A stretch of 64,000 bases of DNA from CAYLHB01 sp041908795 (GTDB lineage: Bacteria > Patescibacteriota > Minisyncoccia > Phycocordibacterales > UBA12088). Position 1 is the stretch's first letter. Each line of letters starts with the position of its first letter. The stretch is from positions 1-64,000 of the forward strand of contig JAYRER010000048.1 of NCBI GenBank assembly GCA_041908795.1. The letters run 5' to 3'. The notes under the pieces are model-generated. The model made no database searches. It was not told the DNA's origin and was given only the letters and a program-made list of their open reading frames with translations. The position numbers were made by a program, and so were the translations under genes. Below, one piece after another: positions 33,520 to 40,888 of the stretch.

Positions 33520-34657
33520 GGTCTAGTTCGCTCACAGCCGAAGCAAATTGCTTTCCTATGGTATGCCATGACAGGTACTCCGCTGTAAAAGCCCGTGCTG
33601 CGTTCCCCACTTTTACACGTCCAGCAGGCCCCATGGCGTGTACCTCCTTGAGGGCCTGTGTGAGTCCATCCACAATACTGGACGGGGAAATCACAATGAA
33701 CGGCGAGGGTGCCACCTGCTTCTTTTGAAGTTCCGCAACCGGTCCCACATCGGTGACGATAACGGGGACACCGAGCGCAAGGTACTCGGGTAGTTTCGAA
33801 GGAAATGCGTACTCGGTCATTGGATGGAGAGGTCGGGGAATCGAAAGCACGTCAGCTTTTGAAATAATTTTTCCTACGTCCGTATGAGGAACATTCTGGT
33901 GAAGTTCGATTGAAACATCCAAATGCTTTTCCTTCAATAGATTACGCAATTCCCCCGCATCCCCACTCACCACAAACAGCAATGTGAACGGGAACGATTT
34001 TTCGGATTGTATTCTTGCAACGGCCTCTATGAGATCTTCTGTCCCCTGGTACCCACGAAGGTTGCCCATGTACCCTATCACAAGTGGCGTAGAAGGAGCT
34101 GTGACATCCTTTTCAGTGTGCACAGGATAGTCCTCCAAGTCCACACCACCATAGATGGGCACGAACTTCGAATTAACCCACGCGTAGTAAGAACCGAGTT
34201 TGCTTGAAACAGGAAATACACGATCGTACCAGAAAAGCCAAAAAGCGGTGCGCAGTTTCATGCACCAACTTTTCCAATGCCCTATCGCTCCCTTGAATCG
34301 CCACTCTTCGTGCAGCAGTCCATGGAGGTCAATACCTATGGAAACCCCAGTACACAACTTAAGCACTACAGGCAATTTAACGTTCGTTTCTGTACTGGTT
34401 AAAACCACTTCAATCTTTCTTTCACGCACCAGTCGCTTCAATGTGGTAAGTTTTTGTATGGATGTGCCTGTGGGGTAAGGTATAAAATCAACATTCTTCG
34501 CATCTGTACCAAGCGCACACACCGTAACATCGTGATGCTTGGTGAGTTCCGTCAGTAAGTGGTGAATACGAATCGGTGTTCCACGAAGTGGATTCCGAAG
34601 GTCGGTGCTTGTGATATACAACACCTTCTTACGAACAATTTGGTTATCTTGGTTCAT
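33512..34657 (-). CDS. GT4 family glycosyltransferase
   Basis: A 381-residue GT-B enzyme. The N-terminal lobe starts KKVLYITSTDLRNPLRGTP. The C-terminal lobe begins near residue 198 with LVIGYMGNLRGYQGTEDLI, the phosphate-loop region. The usual E-x7-E motif is modified, reading RPLHPMTEYAFPSKLPEYLALGVPVIVTD, where the Glu pair frames the donor site. The acceptor is unknown. It lies in the long minus-strand sugar run, overlapping the methyltransferase gene downstream. Confidence 0.9.
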   Translation of the reverse strand: MNQDNQIVRKKVLYITSTDLRNPLRGTPIRIHHLLTELTKHHDVTVCALGTDAKNVDFIPYPTGTSIQKLTTLKRLVRERKIEVVLTSTETNVKLPVVLKLCTGVSIGIDLHGLLHEEWRFKGAIGHWKSWCMKLRTAFWLFWYDRVFPVSSKLGSYYAWVNSKFVPIYGGVDLEDYPVHTEKDVTAPSTPLVIGYMGNLRGYQGTEDLIEAVARIQSEKSFPFTLLFVVSGDAGELRNLLKEKHLDVSIELHQNVPHTDVGKIISKADVLSIPRPLHPMTEYAFPSKLPEYLALGVPVIVTDVGPVAELQKKQVAPSPFIVISPSSIVDGLTQALKEVHAMGPAGRVKVGNAARAFTAEYLSWHTIGKQFASAVSELDHE

Positions 34658-35042
34658 TCTTTGCAGAATTACATTAGAATCTCCACACCAAAAGTCTCCA
34701 TCTCAAACGCGGCGACAACCAGACGCCTTGTGAGTTCCAGTTCTATCGTACGGCACCAGCTGAAACAGGTGCCTCGCCTTTCTCCTCTCATACGTGAGAA
34801 TAGTATACCTCTAAGCCGGAAGCGCCACATATGAGACAAGGAGTATGACTTTACATTTTATTGTATCTTTTTGTACACGTCACTTTCTTCAGCTGATGGT
34901 GCACCGCCGTAGAGCGTTTCAGCGATGAGTTCTGGTTTGGTCGCGAGGCACATGCGAGTATGGTATCACACAGCACGTGCAATTCGTATTTCAAAATCAT
35001 GGAAATGTGTCAGTTTACATGAGTGGAAATCAAGCAAATCAG
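34658..35042. other. 385-bp gap with a promoter and two very small reading frames
   Basis: On the minus strand a TATACT lies at 34802-34807, which could drive the GT4 gene with a leader of about 140 nt. The leader can encode 40 residues (34797-34675, starting MRGERRGTCFSW) and holds a GGCACC/GGTGCC hairpin (34750-34771). A separate leaderless 31-codon frame lies at 34858-34953. The rest is AT-rich with no gene I can support. Confidence 0.4.
34858..34953 (-). CDS. Possible leaderless 31-aa micro-ORF
   Basis: The frame starts MCLATKPELIAETLYGG and ends VYKKIQ. The only support is the start signal: TACCAT (34960-34965) ends exactly 6 nt before the ATG, the same layout as many genes here. It could be a leader peptide, a remnant of a longer gene, or chance. 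Confidence 0.3.
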   Translation of the reverse strand: MCLATKPELIAETLYGGAPSAEESDVYKKIQ

Positions 35043-36212
35043 CTAATTTCCATGAGTTTGTATGAATTTGAGGATGTTGTGCGCTCGTTTTTCCCACGTG
35101 TACTTTTCCTTTACCTCGCGGCGGGCTTTCTCTGCGCGGGTGGCGGCCGCCTCCTGGTCGGCAAGCACGGCGTGTACGCCGCGCGCCATGTCCTCCGCGT
35201 CGCCGGGTCGCACAAACACCGCGAGCGATTCGTCGAGTATTTCCCGCACACTCGGAAGGTCGGTCGTCACCATGGGGATCCCGCTCGCCATGTACTCAAA
35301 GAGCTTGATGGGGCTCATGAAGAGGCGGTAGTGTTCGAGGTCGGGGTACGCCATCACCAGCACGTCACAGACGAGGAAGTACTGCGGGAACTCCTTCTGG
35401 GGAATGTGCCCCACCACCGTCACATCCTCCCGTGCGATACCCGCTGCGGCGCAGAGCTCATTGATGTACGGCTTTTCATGCTCCTCGACACCCGCCAAAA
35501 AGAGGAGCGCGTGCGGGTGCTTTTTCTTCACCGCCGGGAAGCCCTCGATGAGCTCCTCGACCCCCTTGCCCTTGCCCATGGTGGTGATTTTCCCGAGGTG
35601 GCCCACGATGAGCCGATCTTCGGGAAGACCGAGCGCCACGCGGAGCTCCGACTTTGTAAGCGGACTCTCAAACCGCTCGGGCGAAACGGCGTCGGGCGCC
35701 ACGAGTACCTTTTCGGGGAGAATGTTCCACGTACGTACATAAAAGTCCTTGAGTCCTTTGGTTATCGCCACACAGTGGTGCACATTACGCAGTATTGCTC
35801 GAATATGAATGAGTGGCCGTTTAGTATGGATTTCGTATACGAGGCGGTTTGTACATAAGCTCAAGAAGAATCCCGTAACCTCATCACGCGAATAAATGAC
35901 ATCGGGTTTCAAAACGAGTGCACGAACAGTCGCTACAAGAGCAAACGTTAGCAATTGCAACAAGTGCCCCGTTTTCCCAAGCCAATGCCACTCAAGTGAC
36001 GGACATCGCACTACTCGAAAGGAGTGGGTCACTCCGTAGAACGCACACACATCTTCTTTCAAGCGATACTTGCTGTCGGCGGTAACTAATGTCACCTCCA
36101 CCTTCTCTCCATGCATAGTTGCATGAGAAAACGCCTCGCACATTTTAACAATTTGGACGCTATATGCCTTGTGTGAAGGTATACGCCCGTTTGAGACATA
36201 CACAAGATGCAT
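35043..36212 (-). CDS. GT4 family glycosyltransferase
   Basis: A 389-residue GT-B enzyme. The start HLVYVSNGRIPSHKAYSVQIVKM is typical of a GT4 group that binds lipid-linked acceptors. The donor lobe starts near 210 (LIVGHLGKITTMGKGKG), and the E-x7-E region is MSPIKLFEYMASGIPMVTTD. I use the ATG at 36212, which lies 4 bp past the carbamoyltransferase stop. A truncated copy of the same N-terminal motif is found at 37892-37996, upstream of the carbamoyltransferase. Confidence 0.9.
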   Translation of the reverse strand: MHLVYVSNGRIPSHKAYSVQIVKMCEAFSHATMHGEKVEVTLVTADSKYRLKEDVCAFYGVTHSFRVVRCPSLEWHWLGKTGHLLQLLTFALVATVRALVLKPDVIYSRDEVTGFFLSLCTNRLVYEIHTKRPLIHIRAILRNVHHCVAITKGLKDFYVRTWNILPEKVLVAPDAVSPERFESPLTKSELRVALGLPEDRLIVGHLGKITTMGKGKGVEELIEGFPAVKKKHPHALLFLAGVEEHEKPYINELCAAAGIAREDVTVVGHIPQKEFPQYFLVCDVLVMAYPDLEHYRLFMSPIKLFEYMASGIPMVTTDLPSVREILDESLAVFVRPGDAEDMARGVHAVLADQEAAATRAEKARREVKEKYTWEKRAHNILKFIQTHGN

Positions 36213-36216
36213 ACTT

Positions 36217-37881
36217 CTAGTTCTTAGGAGAGACAATAAAACGATTGTTGATTACCAAAAAATCAATCGCTCCGGTTGTACACGAACGCAGCGCATCGTC
36301 CACCGATGACACTATGGGCTCCTCGTGCATATTAAAGCTGGTGTTCACCACACAGGGGATACCTGTGTGTCGGTGGTAGGCGGCAATGACATCGTAGTAC
36401 GCTGGATTGACTTCCCTTCGTACAAGCTGTGGACGCGCGGTACCGTCCACATGGGTGACAGCCGCAATCTTAGCCCTCCACTCCGGCCGCACGGAATATG
36501 TCACCGTCATAAACTCCGCCGCATGGCGGGACGGCTCCACATTCTCAAATAAGCTATCAGCATGCTCGTAGAGGACACTCGGTGCAAAGGGCATAAACTC
36601 ACTCCTGCGTAATTTTTTGTTGAGCGAGTCGTTTATAGTATGGTCGGTTGGACGAGCAAGTATGCTTCGATGTCCTAGTGCCCTTGGGCCAAATTCCATC
36701 CTGCCGTCAAACCACCCCACCACCTTCCCCTCTTGAAGAAGTACCCCAACGCGTTCGGCCGTATCTTTTTCTTCTTGATACAGAATTTTATTTGCCTCGA
36801 GGTATGCTCGAACGGCTTCATCTGACGCGTGAGTTCCAAAATACACATGCGGTAGGCGAGACGAGTCCTTCTTTTTCTCGCATTTCACGTGGTGATAGTA
36901 CAGTGCACTCCCAAGCACCAGCCCCTCATCACCCATCGCCGGCTCGACAAATAATTGCTCTGGCTGACAACGTTCAACAATGCGCTGGTTCATTTTCACA
37001 TTTGCAAAAACTCCTCCCGCGACGGCAACTTTGCGTACGCCCGTACGGTCCATGAGTGCACTCACGTGACTCACCACTCGCTCTTCCAGGAGGTGTTGGG
37101 CATACGACGCCACCTCTTCTCGCGTGAAGCGTGCACATAATGCAGCCACCCACTTCTGAAGCTCTTTACTGGTACCACGATGAAAGTGGAGCCCGTCTTC
37201 GCTTACGGTAACAGGATCAGGTGCACTATGTGGCGCAACAATTTCTGGGTCTGCATACGCCGCAAGGCCCACCACCTTTCCCTCATGACGATTTGGTGTA
37301 AAGCCAAGACCCTTGGTGACATGTTCGTAAAACGCTCCCAGTGACTCGCCCGTATCCCCTTGCACTATCTTCTTCCATGACACCCCCTCCACAACCCATG
37401 CGGTATGCGAGAGTGAATCACCAAGCCCATCCAATGTTACGACGAGCGCCTTGTCAAACCCGGAATGGAAGTAAGCGCTGGCGGCGTGCGCGGTATGATG
37501 ATCCAGAAAAAAGAACTCGGGCTTCTTAGGCAGGGAATGAAACAAACGGCGTATATCTCTCTCACGCCGAAACACTTGGTAAATATTCAGCATGTTCCCA
37601 AGTGTAATTTTAGGTCGATAGGAGATGAAACCATTTATCCCACCTAACTCAAACTTGCGCTTGAGGTACCCAGCGGCATCAAGATGGGAAACCGTCACCA
37701 CGTCAATATCTGAAAGCGAGAGGCCACTATCGGTGAGTACAAATTCTAATGCCTGTGTGGGAAAACCCCAGTAAAATTTTTTACGGTTAAGACGCTCCTC
37801 GGAAACACACGACTCTACCACGCCGTTTTTGAGCACGGCGGCGGAAGCGTTATGTCCATCATGGATCGAGAGTATGTTCAT
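36217..37881 (-). CDS. NodU/TobZ-type carbamoyltransferase
   Basis: A 554-residue enzyme that transfers a carbamoyl group from carbamoyl phosphate to a sugar hydroxyl through a carbamoyl-adenylate intermediate. The N-terminal TsaD-like domain has HDGHNASAAV (7-16) and the metal site D-H-H-T-A-H-A-A-S-A-Y. The second half has GGVFANVKMNQRI and the YrdC-like signature GPRALGHRSILARP. The start at 37881 is chosen by family alignment (MNILSIHDGHNAS); the frame opens at 37977. It would decorate the surface glycan with O-carbamoyl groups. Confidence 0.94.
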   Translation of the reverse strand: MNILSIHDGHNASAAVLKNGVVESCVSEERLNRKKFYWGFPTQALEFVLTDSGLSLSDIDVVTVSHLDAAGYLKRKFELGGINGFISYRPKITLGNMLNIYQVFRRERDIRRLFHSLPKKPEFFFLDHHTAHAASAYFHSGFDKALVVTLDGLGDSLSHTAWVVEGVSWKKIVQGDTGESLGAFYEHVTKGLGFTPNRHEGKVVGLAAYADPEIVAPHSAPDPVTVSEDGLHFHRGTSKELQKWVAALCARFTREEVASYAQHLLEERVVSHVSALMDRTGVRKVAVAGGVFANVKMNQRIVERCQPEQLFVEPAMGDEGLVLGSALYYHHVKCEKKKDSSRLPHVYFGTHASDEAVRAYLEANKILYQEEKDTAERVGVLLQEGKVVGWFDGRMEFGPRALGHRSILARPTDHTINDSLNKKLRRSEFMPFAPSVLYEHADSLFENVEPSRHAAEFMTVTYSVRPEWRAKIAAVTHVDGTARPQLVRREVNPAYYDVIAAYHRHTGIPCVVNTSFNMHEEPIVSSVDDALRSCTTGAIDFLVINNRFIVSPKN

Positions 37882-37891
37882 AGCGAACGCG

Positions 37892-37996
37892 TCATGTGAG
37901 CAGTGTACCGTTTTTCCGAACAACACGCACCACCTGCACGCTGTGGGCTTTGTGCGAGGGGAGCTTGGTATTGGCAATGTAGAGGAGTCGGGTCAT
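37892..37996 (-). pseudogene. Truncated N-terminus of a GT4 glycosyltransferase
   Basis: Thirty-four codons start MTRLLYIANTKLPSHKAHSVQVV. That closely matches the first 24 residues of the intact GT4 at 36212 (IPSHKAYSVQIVK). After that similarity ends abruptly in VRKNGTLLT and a stop. The gene therefore lost all but its first 75 bp, and the carbamoyltransferase now begins 10 bp further on. It overlaps the ParE stop by 4 bp. Confidence 0.65.
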
Positions 37997-38304
37997 GAGT
38001 TTTGCTCGTCTAGAAGGCGCGCGGTGTGCAGGATTCGAGAAACGCGAAGGTCTGTATCTACCAAATCGTAGTAGATACAGTATCTTGGCGCGAACACAAA
38101 CGAACGGAGACCGGGGCGGACATCGTCGCGCAACCTCCCTATCTCCCCGTGACAGGCGAGTATCGTGCAGCACCGTTCAAGGTTACGTACAAACTTTTCT
38201 GCGGCGCGCACGTCGTGGTCAGACAGGTAGCGCAGTATTTCCTCCACATCACGGAGTGCGGGTTCAGAAAACTCATAGCCGCCATCCCTAGTGCGTTTGG
38301 TCAT
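37993..38304 (-). CDS. parE: RelE/ParE-family toxin
   Basis: A 103-residue toxin. The family features are an early Y-E-F-S-E-P-A-L-R-D-V-E-E-I (about 10-23), a central R-x-x-D-D-V-R-P-G-L-R-S-F (about 58-70), Y-R-Y-like APRYCIYYDLVDTDLRVSRILH, and a C-terminal Arg. It likely targets gyrase (ParE) or ribosomal mRNA (RelE); the CC2985-like antitoxin favours ParE. Its ATG overlaps the antitoxin stop by 4 bp. Its 3' end runs into the truncated GT fragment. Confidence 0.88.
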   Translation of the reverse strand: MTKRTRDGGYEFSEPALRDVEEILRYLSDHDVRAAEKFVRNLERCCTILACHGEIGRLRDDVRPGLRSFVFAPRYCIYYDLVDTDLRVSRILHTARLLDEQNS

Positions 38305-38576
38305 GGAGTGACCTTGTTCCTTTTGTGCTTTTTAAGTATTTCTCGTGCCCGACGGAACACCGTATCACTCGAAACAGTCTTACCTTGCTCTATTGCGGCG
38401 TCACCCACTGCAATCGCGGTTTGAAGCGCAATAAGCTCTTGCTGACGAAACAACTCCTCCATCTCAAGTTTGCGCAGTGACTCACGGACCACCTCGCTCG
38501 CAGAGATGTAGCGGCCGGATTTTACCTGGTCGCGAATAAACTTCTCCTGTTCCTTGGTAAGTGAAATGTTAGCCAT
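38301..38576 (-). CDS. parD: ParD-family antitoxin
   Basis: A 91-residue antitoxin. The N-terminal ribbon-helix-helix (MANISLTKEQEKFIRDQV, then GRYISASEVVRESLRKLE) binds DNA, and the C-terminal helix region wraps the toxin. The start at 38576 is set by the -10 TACCAT ending 6 nt upstream. A 31-bp inverted repeat overlaps the -35 element, as expected for autorepression by the antitoxin-toxin complex. Confidence 0.9.
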   Translation of the reverse strand: MANISLTKEQEKFIRDQVKSGRYISASEVVRESLRKLEMEELFRQQELIALQTAIAVGDAAIEQGKTVSSDTVFRRAREILKKHKRNKVTP

Positions 38577-38582
38577 ACACCA

Positions 38583-38610
38583 ATGGTACCGGTATAACAA
38601 AAATTGTCAA
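38583..38610 (-). promoter_or_regulatory. Promoter of the parDE module
   Basis: On the minus strand TTGACA (38605-38610), a 16-bp spacer and TACCAT (38583-38588) precede the parD ATG by 6 nt. It is one of the best -35/-10 pairs in the window. Confidence 0.7.
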
Positions 38611-38622
38611 TTTTTGTTATAC
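38592..38622. promoter_or_regulatory. 31-bp inverted repeat, parDE operator
   Basis: The arms GTATAACAAAAATTG and CAATTTTTGTTATAC are perfect, with a single central base. It covers the -35 box and the spacer of the parD promoter. It also overlaps the last codons and stop of the upstream glycosyltransferase. Confidence 0.75.
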
Positions 38623-39794
38623 GCCTCGTTTTGCCCGGATAGCATTTCCATCACCCCATTGTACTCCGAGAGACGCCCTGCGACGTACATGCGGGCTCGC
38701 GCAACACGCTCGGCAATTGTGGGGTGAGCGGTGCGGATGCGGTCGAGCTCTCGGTCAAGTGCTTCAATGCCGTTCTCTTCACCCCACACGAAGGCACGCT
38801 CACCCTTTTCCCCGGCACTCTCGAGGAGCCCCTCCGCACGGCTCACGATACAAGGTGTCCCCACGTACATGGCCTCGAGTGGCACCATGCCGAGCGACTC
38901 ACTGCGCGAGAAAAGCAGGAAGACATCGGCGTCAACGTAGTACCGCCAGAGCTCATGGTGAGGCACGGTGCCCGCAAAACGTACGTGGTCGGCGACACCG
39001 AGCGTGACTGCGAGCACTTCGAGACGGTCGCGGAGAATGCCGTCGCCCGCTATGACGAGTGTCGCCTCTTTGAGGGCGAGAGCGGCAAACGCCGTGAGCA
39101 AGCGGTCGAACCCTTTTTCAGGTTCAAGCCGGCCGACCGAGAGGAGCATGAGGTGCCCGTCGGGAACGGCAAGCGCGGCCCGCACCGAGCCCTTGTGCTC
39201 GCGGGCGGTCGTGAGGTCCGCGGAGTCGCGCGAGAGCGTGTCGGGGAAAAAGCGATGCGTGCGGCTCGCCGGTATGCCCACGTGTTGCGCGTAGAGCGCC
39301 GCCGCGCGGCTGTTGACGAAGCACACATCAACGCGCGGCACGGCGATGCGCTCGATCTGCGCCTCCACGAAAAGCTTGAGTCGTGCGAGGGGGCGCGTCT
39401 TGAGAAGCGTTGCGGGCAGGTTCGCCACAAACAGCACGACGCGCGCACCCGTCTCTTTGCGCACTCGTGCGGCCGCGGGCACCAAGCTCATGTCGTAGGT
39501 CACAACCGCGTCCGGCACGTACCCCCGCGCACGCAAGAGTGCGGGTAAACGAAGCATCATGACAAGTGCATAGAACGGGCGAAGGTGTCTGAAGCGAGCA
39601 CGCAGGTGCACCGTTTCGAAGTGGTCGTCCACCCTGAGGTAGTAGTGCTCTGGCCCGAAGGACACGAGGAACATGTCGCACTCGGCAAGGCGTATGCCAT
39701 CGCGCTCGAACTTGGTCCGCATCTCGGGCACGTTGGTTTTGGCGAGGTTGCGCCAATCGAAACTGAGGCAAACGAGTCGAGGTCGGGTGGTCAT
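38607..39794 (-). CDS. GT4 family glycosyltransferase
   Basis: A 395-residue GT-B enzyme. The donor lobe carries LLSVGRLEPEKGFDRLL (about 218-234), and the E-x7-E motif is SRSESLGMVPLEAMYVGTPCIV with both Glu. I use the ATG at 39794 (MTTRPRLVCLSFDW). The final codons lie within the parDE operator and it ends in TGA. The GC content is high compared with the toxin-antitoxin genes next to it. The acceptor is not predictable. Confidence 0.9.
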   Translation of the reverse strand: MTTRPRLVCLSFDWRNLAKTNVPEMRTKFERDGIRLAECDMFLVSFGPEHYYLRVDDHFETVHLRARFRHLRPFYALVMMLRLPALLRARGYVPDAVVTYDMSLVPAAARVRKETGARVVLFVANLPATLLKTRPLARLKLFVEAQIERIAVPRVDVCFVNSRAAALYAQHVGIPASRTHRFFPDTLSRDSADLTTAREHKGSVRAALAVPDGHLMLLSVGRLEPEKGFDRLLTAFAALALKEATLVIAGDGILRDRLEVLAVTLGVADHVRFAGTVPHHELWRYYVDADVFLLFSRSESLGMVPLEAMYVGTPCIVSRAEGLLESAGEKGERAFVWGEENGIEALDRELDRIRTAHPTIAERVARARMYVAGRLSEYNGVMEMLSGQNEAYNKN

Positions 39795-39890
39795 GTGTGT
39801 GCGCGAAAGAGGGCACAGCCCTCGTACCACGGCTCTCCCGGGTGAGGTTGCCGGATGCCTCTGCGGTATGCGCAGTATACCCCGTGTGCG

Positions 39891-40871
39891 CTACGTGCGC
39901 CGCGCTTCAGCTGCCGGCGTCGCAAACCGCTTTCGTGCCTCCGCTTTGGGGCCGTAGAGGTTGTGAGTGTACCACGCCACCGCCCGCTCGATGCCGTCTT
40001 CCACCAAGACCTCGGGTTTGTACCCGAAGTGGTGCTTGGCGCGCGAGATGTCGGCGATGTACTTCACCACCTCCCCTGTGCGGTTATCGTGTATCTCGAT
40101 ATCGTTGTCGGTGCCGAGTTGACGCTTCATGAACTCCGCCACTTCGACGAGCGATTTGCCCTGCCCGTAGGCGATGTTGAACATCCCGCCGGTACCCGCT
40201 TCGAAGTGCTCGATGCCAAGCAAAATGCCGCGCACGGCATCGCTGATGTAGGTGAAGTCGAGGAGCTTGTCGCGCCCGAAAATCTTAAGCGGCTCACCCG
40301 CGAGGCACTGCCGGATGAAGAGGGGCACGACGCGGTCACTCTCATCATAGAGCCCGTAGACGTTGCTGAAGCGGTAGATAATCGCCTTAAGGCCGTAGCA
40401 TTTCTGGTAACTGTGGACGAGCGCTTCCCCGCTCATCTTGCTTGCGGTGTAGGGGCTCGGGCAGTTCCAGATGCGCGTGTCCTCTTCGGCGTGGGTCACC
40501 TTGCCCGTGTTGCCATAGACCTCACGACTTGAGGCAAACATGAGGCGTGGCATGTTCCTGCGGCGCACGTACTCGAGCACGTTGAAGACCGATAGAAAGT
40601 TGTCGCGCGCGAGTGTGGGGTCAATGACGAGGTTGTGCACTCGGGCATTCGCCGCGAGGTGGATGACGAGGTCAGTGCCACCATCGGGGAGCTTTTCGAG
40701 CACACCCTCAAGGTCACGCAGGTCTTGGCGGATGGTCTTTGCTTCAATGACCGGATCCCACTTGTTTTCGCGCCAGTCGACACCGGTCACCTCAAAACCC
40801 TGCGCCAACAACTTCTGGCACAAGTAGGTACCAATGGTACCACTGCTTCCCGTAACAAGGACCCTTCGCAT
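39891..40871 (-). CDS. NAD-dependent epimerase/dehydratase (SDR)
   Basis: A 326-residue extended SDR similar to UDP-glucose 4-epimerase and related enzymes. It has the Rossmann motif VLVTGSSGTIGTYL (4-17), the serine region F-A-S-S-R-E-V-Y-G and the active-site YTASK. The late segment LLDFTYISDAVRGI is typical. I place the start at 40871 (MRRVLVTGSSG); a longer frame reaches 41066 inside the neighbour. The gap to the GtrA/GT-C gene is 17 bp. It probably supplies an epimerised sugar nucleotide. Confidence 0.9.
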   Translation of the reverse strand: MRRVLVTGSSGTIGTYLCQKLLAQGFEVTGVDWRENKWDPVIEAKTIRQDLRDLEGVLEKLPDGGTDLVIHLAANARVHNLVIDPTLARDNFLSVFNVLEYVRRRNMPRLMFASSREVYGNTGKVTHAEEDTRIWNCPSPYTASKMSGEALVHSYQKCYGLKAIIYRFSNVYGLYDESDRVVPLFIRQCLAGEPLKIFGRDKLLDFTYISDAVRGILLGIEHFEAGTGGMFNIAYGQGKSLVEVAEFMKRQLGTDNDIEIHDNRTGEVVKYIADISRAKHHFGYKPEVLVEDGIERAVAWYTHNLYGPKAEARKRFATPAAEARRT

Positions 40872-40888
40872 AGCGTACCCAGAGTGTA

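Noticed and set aside
34977..35858. 293-codon plus-strand frame
   Set aside because: Antisense to the GT4 at 35043-36212, with no motif and no start signal.
38724..39548. Long plus-strand frame (274 codons) antisense to a GT4
   Set aside because: High-GC antisense shadow of the real GT4 gene. Composition is His/Arg/Glu-rich with no family motif.
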